This document shows, one piece after another, positions 1-8,193 of a stretch of DNA of 14,676 nt. The notes beneath the pieces are model-generated. The model did not search any database. It saw nothing but the letters and a program-made list of their open reading frames with translations, and was not told where the DNA came from. Every line of letters begins with the position of its first letter. Within the stretch, counting starts at the first letter, position 1. The stretch spans positions 1-14,676 of the forward strand of contig CALARR010000095.1 in the NCBI GenBank assembly GCA_937889015.1, written 5' to 3'. The stretch is from an uncultured Planctomycetales bacterium (lineage in GTDB: Bacteria; Planctomycetota; Planctomycetia; Pirellulales; Thermoguttaceae). Both the position numbers and the translations under genes were made by a program.

Positions 1-1441
1 GCGTCACGATCTCCGGGTGGGCCGCGGCCAGATTTTTCGTTTCGCCCAGGTCGTCGTCCAGGTTGAAGAGATGAACGTCCGTTCCGGCCTGGGCGTCGGG
101 CGCGAAGACGAGCTTCCAGGGGCCTTGGCGAAGGCCGGCTGTGCCACGCGCCGCACAACTGACCGCGTGCTCGCGGATCGGCTTGTCGCCACCCTGCAGC
201 AACGGCAGCAAGCTGAAACTGTCCTCGCCGGCGCAGTCCGGCAACTTCGTGCGCAAGACCTGCGCCAGCGTCGCCATGATGTCGGCATGATGCACAAGCT
301 GCGCGCAGACGCTGCCGGGCTTGACGACGCCGGGCCAACGCACGATGAACGGCAAACGATGGCCGCCCTCCCATACATCGGTCTTGTAGCCGCGCAGGGG
401 ACCGCTGGGATAGTGGCCTTGGGCCTCCATGTCCTTCGCACCGATGTAGGCGGCGCAGCCATTGTCGCTGGTGAAGAAGACGAGCGTGTTCTGGGCGATG
501 CCGGCCTGCTGAATGGCGTCCAGGACGCGGCCCACCACGGCATCCGTCTCCATGACGAAATCAGGGTAGGCCAGGCCCAGGCCACTCTTGCCCTTCCATG
601 ATTCATTCACGGCCAGCGGCGTGTGGGGAGAGGTCAAAGGCATGTACAACAAGAACGGCCGCTGGGCCTTTGCCTGGCGCGCGACGAATTCGCTGGCGCG
701 CTGGCCAAGCGTGGGCAGAATGGGCTCCAATTTCCAGTCCTTCAGCGCCGGTCCCTGCAGGCTAGCCTGATGGTTCTTCAAGAGATGCGCCGGCAGGAAC
801 TCCGTCGGAATCCCCACGGTGCGGTCGTTTTCAATGAAGCAGTAGGGAGGCCAGTTCGGTACGTCGGTGCCGAAATACTCGTCGAAACCGCGCGTGGTGG
901 GGCCGCCGGCAATCGGCTGCGAGAACAGGGCTCGCCAGGCCGCGAGCTGCTCGTCGGTCGCCTGCGTGGCGTCGCGGCTCACGTGGAACAAGGCGCGTTG
1001 GTTGTCGGGGATGCCCCAGTCCCGGCCCAAGTGCCACTTGCCCACGCACGCTGTGCTGTAGCCCTGTTGTCGGGCGAGCCCGGCAATCGTCAGGCGATCG
1101 GCAGCAATCAGCGGATCACCAAACACCCCAACGATGCCCGCCTGCAACCGCGTGCGCCAATGGTAACGGCCGGTCAGCAGCGTATAGCGCGACGGCGAGC
1201 AGACGCCGGAACTGCTGTGGGCGTCCGTGAATCGCATGCCCTCGGCGGCCAGCCGATCCAGATTGGGCGTGGGGATCTTGCCGCGCTGCGGGTTATTGCA
1301 CTGGACATCGCCATAGCCCAGGTCATCGGCCAGGATGACCACGATATTGGGCGCAGCGTTTGTCGGGCCGGTTTCGGCGGCATTCAGGTGGTCAAATGAT
1401 GTCCAGAACAGAAAGGTCGCACAAAGCAGGAAGCGTGTCAT
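1..1441 (-). CDS. Secreted type I sulfatase (arylsulfatase A-like), C-terminus cut by window edge
   Basis: Predicted sulfate-ester hydrolase exported from the cytoplasm. The frame is open from the ATG at 1441 to the left edge, giving 480 residues and no stop. It starts with a hydrophobic signal peptide (residues 1 to about 22, ending LNAA). Next comes the sulfatase core NIVVILADDLGYGD with the metal-binding Asp pair D39-D40. The formylglycine motif C81-S-P-S-R has its Cys codon at 1199-1201. GKWHLG supplies K135 and H137, a SPHTPL segment follows, and TSDNG gives metal ligands D326 and N327. The last visible residues (HLFNLDDDLGETKNLAAAHPE) are typical of sulfatase C-termini, so probably only a few tens of residues are missing. 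An AAAGGGG stretch upstream of the ATG is a loose ribosome binding site. It lies 86 bases downstream of a second sulfatase in the same direction and is probably co-transcribed. Family assignment is strong; the substrate cannot be read from the sequence. Confidence 0.93.
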   Translation of the reverse strand, partial: MTRFLLCATFLFWTSFDHLNAAETGPTNAAPNIVVILADDLGYGDVQCNNPQRGKIPTPNLDRLAAEGMRFTDAHSSSGVCSPSRYTLLTGRYHWRTRLQAGIVGVFGDPLIAADRLTIAGLARQQGYSTACVGKWHLGRDWGIPDNQRALFHVSRDATQATDEQLAAWRALFSQPIAGGPTTRGFDEYFGTDVPNWPPYCFIENDRTVGIPTEFLPAHLLKNHQASLQGPALKDWKLEPILPTLGQRASEFVARQAKAQRPFLLYMPLTSPHTPLAVNESWKGKSGLGLAYPDFVMETDAVVGRVLDAIQQAGIAQNTLVFFTSDNGCAAYIGAKDMEAQGHYPSGPLRGYKTDVWEGGHRLPFIVRWPGVVKPGSVCAQLVHHADIMATLAQVLRTKLPDCAGEDSFSLLPLLQGGDKPIREHAVSCAARGTAGLRQGPWKLVFAPDAQAGTDVHLFNLDDDLGETKNLAAAHPEIVT

Positions 1442-1527
1442 GGTCTCTGGCCCCTTTCGCTATCGTCTTGAAAACGGTTACGGCCCAGCATGCCGACCGG
1501 GCACGTCGCGCGGAGTCGGCCTCAAGG

Positions 1528-3000
1528 TTATCGCAGAGGCGTAGGCAGGAAATCCCAATCGAGAACCATCTTCTCGGTCAGTGCCCGCTTCAGCTCCAAC
1601 TCGATATCTTTGTATTGTGGATCGCCGGCCAGGTTGTGCAATTCGCCCGGGTCGGCCTGCAGATCGTAAAGTTCAAAAGTCGGACGCGGCGTGGTGAAGT
1701 AGGCCTGCACAAACGGTGCGGCCAGACGCCCCGCGGCGTGCGCGGCCAGCATCTCCTGCCAGCCGGGGTCGCGCTGGCTGTCGACCGGCGCGACCGCCCC
1801 GTGCGGCGTGCAGTTGTAGATGAGCTTGAAACGCTCGGACCGGACGCAGCGCACCAGGTCGAACGTGGAGGCCAACACGTCCGGCTTCATGCTGCCGTCG
1901 CCACCGTGCGGACCGCGTTCGGCGAAGATGTACTTTCGACCGGCAAAGGACTGCCCTCGCAGGAGTTTCACAAAACTCACCCCGCTCATTTCCTTGGGCG
2001 GCGTCATTCCGGCGGCTTCGAGCATCGTGGGCGCGAAATCCTCGCCCGAGATGAGCGTCTGCGTCGCGCCGCCCGGTTTGACCACTCCCGGCCAACGCAC
2101 CAGCAGAGGCACGGCGATTCCCGGATCGTGCAGCGCGCCCTTGCCGTGCGGCATCGCCATCCCATTGTCGCCCATGAAGACCACCAGTGTGTTGTCGGCA
2201 AAGCCGCGCTCGCGGAGCGTGTCCAGCACCGTCTGCACGTCGCCGTCCAAATGTTCGACCTCGGCAATATAGCGTGCCAGGTCGCTCCGCACGCCGGGTA
2301 AGTCGGGCAGGTGCGGCGGCAGCGTCAGCTTGCTGGGATCAGGAAGACCGCGCGGCCCCTGGGTCTGCCAGACGTGGTGGGGGTCGGAGAAGCCGAGCCA
2401 GAAGAACCAGGGTTTGTCCTTCGGCGCCTGATCCAGAAAAGCGGCCAGCTTGGCGCCGAAGCTCTTCATCGCGCCACCCTTGGGCTCCACGTAGTCCACA
2501 CGCTGCACGAAGGTCCGTAGCCCGTGCTCGTCCATCACGCGGCCCAACTCGGGCGCCACGCCTTTGCCCGTGCCGCGCGCGCTCGGCCCGTCCAAATGGT
2601 AGCTCCGTCCGCCCACGCCGGTGAAGTAGCCCGCCTTGTCGCGCAACACGTCGGGCAACGCTGCGACGTCGGCCGGCAAGGGCGAAGTGAACCGCACCAT
2701 GCGCACCGCGACGGGGGAACGTCCGGTCATCAGGGCTGCACGCGAGGGCACGCATTGTGGGCAGGAGACGAACATGCGATCGAAGCGCATTCCTTCCGCG
2801 GCGAAACGATCGAGATTCGGCGTCACCACGTCTTTGTTCCCGTAGCAACCCAGGTACGGATAGCTGTGGTCGTCCGAGAGGAGAAACAGAATGTTCGGCT
2901 TTGCGGGGCGCGGTGCATCCGTCGCACTCAGCACTGCGACAGGTACCAAGAGCACCGTCGCCAGAAACGCGCTGCAGGCATACGAGGAAGTCTGGATCAT
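1528..3000 (-). CDS. Secreted type I sulfatase, sulfamidase (SGSH)-like
   Basis: Predicted exported sulfatase of 490 residues. I start at the ATG at 3000 because a clean signal peptide follows directly (charged-poor start, then AFLATVLLVPVAVLSA, cleavage near residue 26). A GTG at 3039 in the same frame would add 13 residues ahead of that signal and has no better ribosome site. Seen in the protein: NILFLLSDDHSYPYLGCYG with the metal-binding Asp pair; the formylglycine motif C83-V-P-S-R followed by AALMTGR; a SDPHHVW segment; and MGDNG with D278 and N279. The SDDHSYPYLGCYGN opening, the FWLGFSDPHH stretch and the GKGALHDPGIAVPLLVRWPG segment resemble heparan N-sulfatase/sulfamidase-type family members more than arylsulfatase A. 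An N- or O-sulfated glycan substrate is therefore possible but unproven. It is the first gene of a probable two-sulfatase transcription unit. Maturation needs a formylglycine-generating enzyme, which is not in this window. Confidence 0.93.
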   Translation of the reverse strand: MIQTSSYACSAFLATVLLVPVAVLSATDAPRPAKPNILFLLSDDHSYPYLGCYGNKDVVTPNLDRFAAEGMRFDRMFVSCPQCVPSRAALMTGRSPVAVRMVRFTSPLPADVAALPDVLRDKAGYFTGVGGRSYHLDGPSARGTGKGVAPELGRVMDEHGLRTFVQRVDYVEPKGGAMKSFGAKLAAFLDQAPKDKPWFFWLGFSDPHHVWQTQGPRGLPDPSKLTLPPHLPDLPGVRSDLARYIAEVEHLDGDVQTVLDTLRERGFADNTLVVFMGDNGMAMPHGKGALHDPGIAVPLLVRWPGVVKPGGATQTLISGEDFAPTMLEAAGMTPPKEMSGVSFVKLLRGQSFAGRKYIFAERGPHGGDGSMKPDVLASTFDLVRCVRSERFKLIYNCTPHGAVAPVDSQRDPGWQEMLAAHAAGRLAAPFVQAYFTTPRPTFELYDLQADPGELHNLAGDPQYKDIELELKRALTEKMVLDWDFLPTPLR

Positions 3001-3072
3001 TGAATGAGCCCCGTTCGCAGGCGATAGACCACCGCCCACGATTCCGTTGGAGTGGGATACTGCGCCGCCACC

Positions 3073-3101
3073 ATTCTAGGGGCGGCGGAAAAGGCAGCAC
3101 A
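3073..3101 (-). promoter_or_regulatory. Candidate promoter of the sulfatase pair (TAGAAT -10)
   Basis: On the minus strand, TAGAAT (3073-3078; 5 of 6 to TATAAT) sits 18 bases downstream of TTGTGC (3097-3102 region; 3 of 6 to TTGACA). This would start transcription about 65 bases before the ATG at 3000. The hexamer is embedded in CCCCTAGAATGGTGG. Nearly the same 15 bases recur, facing the other way, at 3293-3307. This is a visual match only; no start site is known. Confidence 0.4.
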
Positions 3102-3296
3102 ACTGGCGGCACGAAGCGACCGTTCGTCTGGGATCGCATGTACGCGTCAGAGCGACACCCCACTGAGGAGCGGCTCGGCGTGCCGATCGCGACAGGGGTG
3201 ACCAGTGAGGGAATCCGGGCAACGATTGTTCACGGGCGCTGGGGACCGAACACACAACGGGGCCTGCCAATGCCAAATTAGCCAACGCCGAACCCC

Positions 3297-3302
3297 TAGA
3301 AT
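3297..3302 (+). promoter_or_regulatory. TAGAAT -10-like element facing gltB
   Basis: TAGAAT lies within CCCCTAGAATGATGG at 3293-3307. Fourteen of 15 bases match the element in front of the sulfatases, in opposite orientation. No good -35 hexamer lies 16-18 bases upstream. It may be a second, upstream gltB start or a shared protein-binding site. The repeated sequence is directly visible; the promoter role is inference. Confidence 0.3.
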
Positions 3303-3348
3303 GATGGGGTTGCGCCTGGTTTTCAGCAATGGTTATTCTGTGAAGATC

Positions 3349-3376
3349 TTGACATTAGCGCCTCTAATGATACCAT
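3349..3376 (+). promoter_or_regulatory. Candidate gltBD promoter with embedded operator-like palindrome
   Basis: A perfect TTGACA (3349-3354) is followed after 16 bases by TACCAT (3371-3376; 4 of 6 to TATAAT). Between the two hexamers lies a perfect inverted repeat: CATTAG (3353-3358), five bases, CTAATG (3364-3369). This is where a repressor would block polymerase. It is about 245 bases upstream of the gltB start. Hexamers and palindrome are seen; regulation is inferred, and the bound protein is unknown. Confidence 0.45.
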
Positions 3377-3621
3377 GAAACCAAAGCCTGAAGCTTCGTA
3401 AGAGGATAGGCCTCTTTGCGCCCTTGCCCTTGGGGCTGTGGTGGTATCTGTCGTGGGGGTGGCTGGACGTTGCCATCATGCCCACGAACAGTCGCCGCGT
3501 CTGAGGTGGGCAGCGCGGTTCCGGGTGCAGTTGTCTGGCTTCTGTCGGGCGACGGTTCGGTGGCCAGGCGCACTGATTTGGCTCGATGGATTTGCGTGTC
3601 TTTGACCCGTCAGGAAATCGC

Positions 3622-6600
3622 ATGAAGAGCATGCCCAGCGCTCACGGAATGTACGATCCCCGCCATGAGCACGACGCTTGTGGAATTGGGGCTGTGGTGA
3701 ATATCTCAGGACGTCGCGAACACCAGATCATCGATCTGGGTAAGAAGGTGCTCACGAATCTGATGCACCGCGGGGCGGCCGGGGCGGACGAATCGACGGG
3801 CGACGGTGCGGGCATTCTGCTTCAGCTTCCACACGAGCTGTTCGTGGCCGAGGCCGCGCGGTTGGCGTTTTCCCTGCCCGAGCCTGGGCAGTACGCGGTC
3901 GCCATGCTCTTTCTCCCGCATGCGTCCGAGGTACGGGTCCAGTGCCAAGAAATCCTCTCCGAGACGATTGAGCAGGGCGGATTGAAGTGCCTGGGATGGC
4001 GTGTGGTGCCGTGCGACAATTCCTGTCTGGGCGACATCGCGCGGTCGTCCGAGCCAGCGATCCGCCAGTTGTTCATCAGCGGTGAAGGACTGCAGGACGA
4101 GGAGTTGGAGCGACGCTTGCTGGTCCTCCGGAAACGGGCCGAGCACAGGGTGCGGAATCGCTTGGGCGATGAGGCCGAGCAGTTCTATGTGGTCAGCATG
4201 TCCTGCCGTACGATCGGCTACAAGGGCATGTTCCTCGCTCCGCAGTTGTTCGCCTATTATCCCGATCTGGCCGACGAGCGAATGCTCACGGCTCTGGCGA
4301 TCGTGCATCAACGCTACAGCACCAACACCTTTCCCAGTTGGAAGCTAGCGCAGCCTTTCCGCATGATTGCGCATAACGGCGAGATCAACACCCTCAGCGG
4401 CAACCGCAACCGCATTCGCGCCTACGAAAAGACCATGTCTTGCCCGGCCTTGGCCGCGGACCTCTCCGATCTGTTTCCGATCCTGGAGCCGGGCGTGAGC
4501 GATTCGGCCTCCTTCGACAACGTGATGGAGTTGTTGGTCCGCGCCGGACGATCAGCGCCGCATGCGCTGATGATGATGATTCCCGAGGCCTTCGGCCCCA
4601 AGTATCACATCAGCGAGGACAAGCGCGCCTTCTATGAGTATCACGCGGCGATTTTGGAGCCCTGGGACGGGCCGGCGGCCATGGTCTTCACCGACGGTAA
4701 GCTGGTGGGCGGTACGCTGGACCGCAACGGCCTGCGTCCCTGCCGGTATATCGTCACCACCGATGACCAGGTGATTCTCTCCAGCGAAGTGGGCGTGGTC
4801 GATCTGCCGCCCGAGCAAGTCCGCATGAAAGGCCGCCTTCAGCCGGGGCGGATGTTCCTGGTCGACACGGTTCAAGGGCGGATGATCGTCGACAATGAGA
4901 TCAAGGCCTCGATCGCGCGCCGTAAGCCCTACCGCCGCTGGCTGGAGAAGAACCGGATTGAATTGCGCGGCCTATGCGGCGACGCCCATGCCGCCGAAAT
5001 CCACCCGGAGACGCTGACGCGACGCATGCGCGCCTTCGGCTTCACGCGCGAAGACCTGCAGATGATCATCGCGCCCATGGCCGAGAGCGGCCAGGAACCG
5101 GTGGGGTCGATGGGGACCGACACCCCGCTGGCAGTGCTCTCCACGCGGCCGAAACTGCTCTTCAGCTACTTCAAGCAGATGTTCGCCCAAGTGACCAACC
5201 CGCCGATCGATCCGCTGCGCGAAGGCTTGGTCATGTCGCTGATGTCCTTCACCGGAAAGCAACGCAACCTGCTGGAGGAGTCTCCGGAGCATTGCCGCCA
5301 ACTGAAGCTCAAGCATCCGATCCTCACCAACGACGACATGGCGCGGCTGCGCACGGAGTGTGTCGATGATTTCAAGGTGGCGACGATTCCCGCCCTTTTC
5401 GACGTCGATGCGGAGGCACCGGGCGCGGCCCTGAAACGCGGCCTGGAAGAACTGCTCAATAGCGCCGAGGCGGCGATCCGCGGCGGGGCCTCGCTGCTGA
5501 TTGTCAGCGACCGCGACATCTCGCCGGAGCAGGCGCCGATTCCCAGTCTTCTGGCCACCGGGGCGCTGCACCACGGCCTGTTGCGGCGCAAGTTGCGCTG
5601 CGAGGCCGGCATTGTGGTCGAAAGCGGCGAGCCGCGCGAGGTGATGCACTTCTGCCTGCTGTGCGGTTACGGCGCCAATGCAATCAACCCTTACTTGGCC
5701 TTCGAAACCCTGCCCAAGCTTCAGCAGGACGGCGACCTGGATGGGGATGTGCCGCTGGACGAACTGACCGATCACTATATCAAAGCCGTCAACAAGGGGA
5801 TCCTGAAGACGATGTCCAAGATGGGCATCTCCACCTTGCGCAGCTACCACCAGGCCCAGTTGTTCGAGGCCATCGGCCTGGACCGCGACGTGGTGGATCG
5901 CTACCTGACGGGCACGCCTTCGCGAATTAGCGGCGTCGGACTGGATGTCCTGGCGCGCGAGGTCTACGCGAGGCACAAAGACGCCTTCGGCGCGCGCGAT
6001 CCAGCCTCGCTGCCCCTGGAATTCGGCGGCGAGTATCATTTCCGCCTGGACGGCGAGAAACACTTCTGGAACCCCACCACGATTTCGCGACTGCAGCATG
6101 CGGTCATCACCAACGACCAGCGCACCTACGACGAGTATGCCCAAACCGTCAACGATCAGAGCCGGGAGTTGTGTACCCTCCGCGGGCTGTTTGAGTTCCG
6201 GCCGGGCCAGAGCGTGCCGCTGGAGGAAGTCGAGCCCGCCAGCGAGATCGTAAAACGGTTCTACACCGGAGCCATGTCGCACGGCTCGATCAGCCGCGAG
6301 GCGCACGAGGTGCTGGCCATCGCCACCAACCGGATTGGGGCTTGCGCCAACACGGGCGAAGGAGGCGAGGACCCGGATCGCTATCGGCCCATGGCCAACG
6401 GCGACTCGGCCAATTGTGCGGTCAAGCAGGTGGCCAGCGCCCGGTTTGGCGTGACCATGGAGTATCTGGCCAACGCCCGGATCCTCCAGATCAAGATGGC
6501 CCAAGGCGCCAAGCCAGGAGAGGGCGGACAGCTTCCCGGCCACAAGGTGACCGAGGAGATCGCACGCTTGCGGCACGCCACCCCCGGTGTCTCCCTGATC

Positions 6601-8193
6601 TCGCCCCCGCCGCACCACGACATCTACTCTATCGAAGACCTGGCCCAGTTGATCTACGACCTGAAGTGCAGCAATCCGGGCGTGATGGTCTCGGTGAAGC
6701 TGGTCTCTGAGGTGGGCGTCGGCACGATCGCCGCGGGCGTGGCCAAGGGCAACGCCGACGAGGTGCTCATCAGCGGCTACGACGGCGGCACCGGGGCCAG
6801 CCCCTGGTCGTCGATCAAGCATGCAGGCATCCCCTGGGAACTGGGCCTGGCCGAGACACAACAGACGCTGGTTCTCAACGGATTGCGTGACCGAATCCTG
6901 GTGCAATGCGATGGCCAGATGAAGACCGGCCGCGACGTGGTGATCGGGGCCCTGCTGGGCGCCGAGCGATTTGGCTTCGGCACTTCGGCCCTGGTCTCGT
7001 TGGGGTGCATCCTGATGCGCAAGTGCCACAAGGGGACCTGCCCCGTGGGCATCGCGACCCAGGAGCCCGACCTGCGCAAGCGTTTCCACGGCAAGGCAGA
7101 GTACGTGGTCCGCTTCCTGACCTTCGTGGCCGAAGAGGCGCGGCAGATCATGGCCCAACTCGGTTATCGGACCTTCGACGAGATGATCGGCCAGGTGCAG
7201 CGGCTGAGCGTGCGCAAAGCGGTCGATCACTGGAAGGCGAGCGGTTTGGACTTGTCCGCGATCTTCGCTTCGCCGCGCAACCCGCGCCACTGCCCGCTGC
7301 GGCGCATCCGGTCGCAAACCGATCGTCTGAAAGAGCACACCGACTGGGATCTGCTGAACAGGGTTCAGTCGGCCATTGACACGAAGCAGCCGATTCGCGT
7401 GGAACTGCCGATCCGAAACGTGCAGCGTACGGTGGGCGTGATCCTCAGCAACCGGATCGTCAAGGCCCACGGCGCCGCTGGACTGCCGGACGGCACGATC
7501 GAGGTAGTCTACCGTGGCTCGGCCGGGCAGAGCTTTGGCGCGTTCCTGGCCCCTGGCGTCACGCTTCGCCTCGTGGGCGACGCCAACGACTATTTGGGCA
7601 AGGGACTTTCAGGAGGCCGGATCGTCGTCGAGACGCCGCCCGGCTCGTCCTTCATCCCTGAAGAGAACATGATTGTCGGCAATACCTTGCTGTATGGCGC
7701 GACCAGTGGCGAGGTGTTCATCAACGGCGTGGCCGGCGAGCGTTTCGCCGTGCGCAACAGCGGCGCCGTCGCCGTGGTCGAGGGGGTGGGTGACCATGGT
7801 TGCGAGTACATGACCGGGGGCCGGGTGGTCGTGTTGGGCAAGACGGGGCGGAACTTCGCCGCGGGCATGAGCGGCGGCCTGGCCTACGTGCTCGACGAAC
7901 ACCAACTCTTCGACACGCTCTGCAACCTAGATATGGTCGACCTGGAACCGCTCATCGACAAGAACGACATCCGCTTCGTTCGCGACCGGATCGCACGCCA
8001 CTATCGCTGGACCGCCAGCCCGCTGGCCAAACGCATCCTGGACAACTGGCGGGATATGGTGGGCAAGTTTGTGAAGGTGATACCCATGGATTATCGCAAG
8101 GCACTGGAGCGGCATCGCGATCAGGCCGATAGTGACGAACAACCGTCGTTGACCGATGAAATGCTCGCGACAGAGGAGGTGCTCCGTGGGTAA
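3622..8193 (+). CDS. gltB: Glutamate synthase (NADPH) large subunit
   Basis: Cytoplasmic alpha subunit of glutamate synthase, 1523 residues. It releases ammonia from glutamine and channels it to an FMN site where 2-oxoglutarate becomes glutamate. Domains in order: (1) Type 2 glutamine amidotransferase to about residue 430, with nucleophile Cys20 in HDACGIGAV and HQRYSTNTFPSW...HNGEINTLSGNRNR. (2) Central domain, about 470-790. (3) FMN-binding synthase domain, about 865-1230, with GAMSHGSISREAH, NTGEGGEDPDRY and GAKPGEGGQLPGHKV. Its 3Fe-4S cysteines are C1129, C1135 and C1140, in the family spacing C-x5-C-x4-C. (4) GXGXG beta-helix domain, about 1265-1475. I use the ATG at 3622 because AGGA lies 7 bases upstream. 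An in-frame ATG at 3586 lacks such a site. Cys20 must become N-terminal, so a 19-residue propeptide is implied. It is complete and followed by gltD with an 8-base overlap. Confidence 0.98.
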   Translation: MKSMPSAHGMYDPRHEHDACGIGAVVNISGRREHQIIDLGKKVLTNLMHRGAAGADESTGDGAGILLQLPHELFVAEAARLAFSLPEPGQYAVAMLFLPHASEVRVQCQEILSETIEQGGLKCLGWRVVPCDNSCLGDIARSSEPAIRQLFISGEGLQDEELERRLLVLRKRAEHRVRNRLGDEAEQFYVVSMSCRTIGYKGMFLAPQLFAYYPDLADERMLTALAIVHQRYSTNTFPSWKLAQPFRMIAHNGEINTLSGNRNRIRAYEKTMSCPALAADLSDLFPILEPGVSDSASFDNVMELLVRAGRSAPHALMMMIPEAFGPKYHISEDKRAFYEYHAAILEPWDGPAAMVFTDGKLVGGTLDRNGLRPCRYIVTTDDQVILSSEVGVVDLPPEQVRMKGRLQPGRMFLVDTVQGRMIVDNEIKASIARRKPYRRWLEKNRIELRGLCGDAHAAEIHPETLTRRMRAFGFTREDLQMIIAPMAESGQEPVGSMGTDTPLAVLSTRPKLLFSYFKQMFAQVTNPPIDPLREGLVMSLMSFTGKQRNLLEESPEHCRQLKLKHPILTNDDMARLRTECVDDFKVATIPALFDVDAEAPGAALKRGLEELLNSAEAAIRGGASLLIVSDRDISPEQAPIPSLLATGALHHGLLRRKLRCEAGIVVESGEPREVMHFCLLCGYGANAINPYLAFETLPKLQQDGDLDGDVPLDELTDHYIKAVNKGILKTMSKMGISTLRSYHQAQLFEAIGLDRDVVDRYLTGTPSRISGVGLDVLAREVYARHKDAFGARDPASLPLEFGGEYHFRLDGEKHFWNPTTISRLQHAVITNDQRTYDEYAQTVNDQSRELCTLRGLFEFRPGQSVPLEEVEPASEIVKRFYTGAMSHGSISREAHEVLAIATNRIGACANTGEGGEDPDRYRPMANGDSANCAVKQVASARFGVTMEYLANARILQIKMAQGAKPGEGGQLPGHKVTEEIARLRHATPGVSLISPPPHHDIYSIEDLAQLIYDLKCSNPGVMVSVKLVSEVGVGTIAAGVAKGNADEVLISGYDGGTGASPWSSIKHAGIPWELGLAETQQTLVLNGLRDRILVQCDGQMKTGRDVVIGALLGAERFGFGTSALVSLGCILMRKCHKGTCPVGIATQEPDLRKRFHGKAEYVVRFLTFVAEEARQIMAQLGYRTFDEMIGQVQRLSVRKAVDHWKASGLDLSAIFASPRNPRHCPLRRIRSQTDRLKEHTDWDLLNRVQSAIDTKQPIRVELPIRNVQRTVGVILSNRIVKAHGAAGLPDGTIEVVYRGSAGQSFGAFLAPGVTLRLVGDANDYLGKGLSGGRIVVETPPGSSFIPEENMIVGNTLLYGATSGEVFINGVAGERFAVRNSGAVAVVEGVGDHGCEYMTGGRVVVLGKTGRNFAAGMSGGLAYVLDEHQLFDTLCNLDMVDLEPLIDKNDIRFVRDRIARHYRWTASPLAKRILDNWRDMVGKFVKVIPMDYRKALERHRDQADSDEQPSLTDEMLATEEVLRG
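8175..8179 (+). promoter_or_regulatory. Ribosome binding site that fixes the gltD start
   Basis: GGAGG inside the last codons of gltB, 6 bases before the GTG at 8186. It selects that GTG over the upstream in-frame ATG at 8156, and indicates coupled translation of the two subunits. Confidence 0.8.

Larger units (their letters stand above)
3001..3621. other. Divergent intergenic region between the sulfatases and gltBD
   Basis: There are 621 bases with no convincing gene. Frames here are short, lack good ribosome sites and resemble nothing recognisable. The region holds two outward-facing TAGAAT -10-like motifs (3073-3078 minus, 3297-3302 plus). It also holds a consensus TTGACA with a small palindrome (3349-3376), a GAAGCTTC palindrome at 3390-3397, and a weak AGAGG/CCTCT hairpin at 3401-3415. 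If transcription of gltB starts near 3383, the mRNA leader is about 240 bases. That is long enough for leader control, but I recognise no riboswitch in it. Confidence 0.6.

Noticed and set aside
1360..2301. 313-residue plus-strand open frame
   Set aside because: Antisense shadow of the second sulfatase, whose frame has signal peptide, formylglycine motif and metal ligands.
3001..3039. GTG at 3039 as sulfatase start
   Set aside because: It places 13 residues before a clean signal peptide and has no better ribosome site, so the ATG at 3000 is preferred.
3416..3625. Leader peptide gene before gltB
   Set aside because: TTG start, no ribosome site and Trp/Cys/Arg-rich random-looking composition. 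The ATGA overlap with gltB alone is not enough.
4972..7470. 832-residue open frame on the minus strand inside gltB
   Set aside because: It is fully antisense to a complete gltB with all expected motifs. It is His/Gln/Arg-rich as expected of the reverse of GC-rich codons, and it has no recognisable domain.
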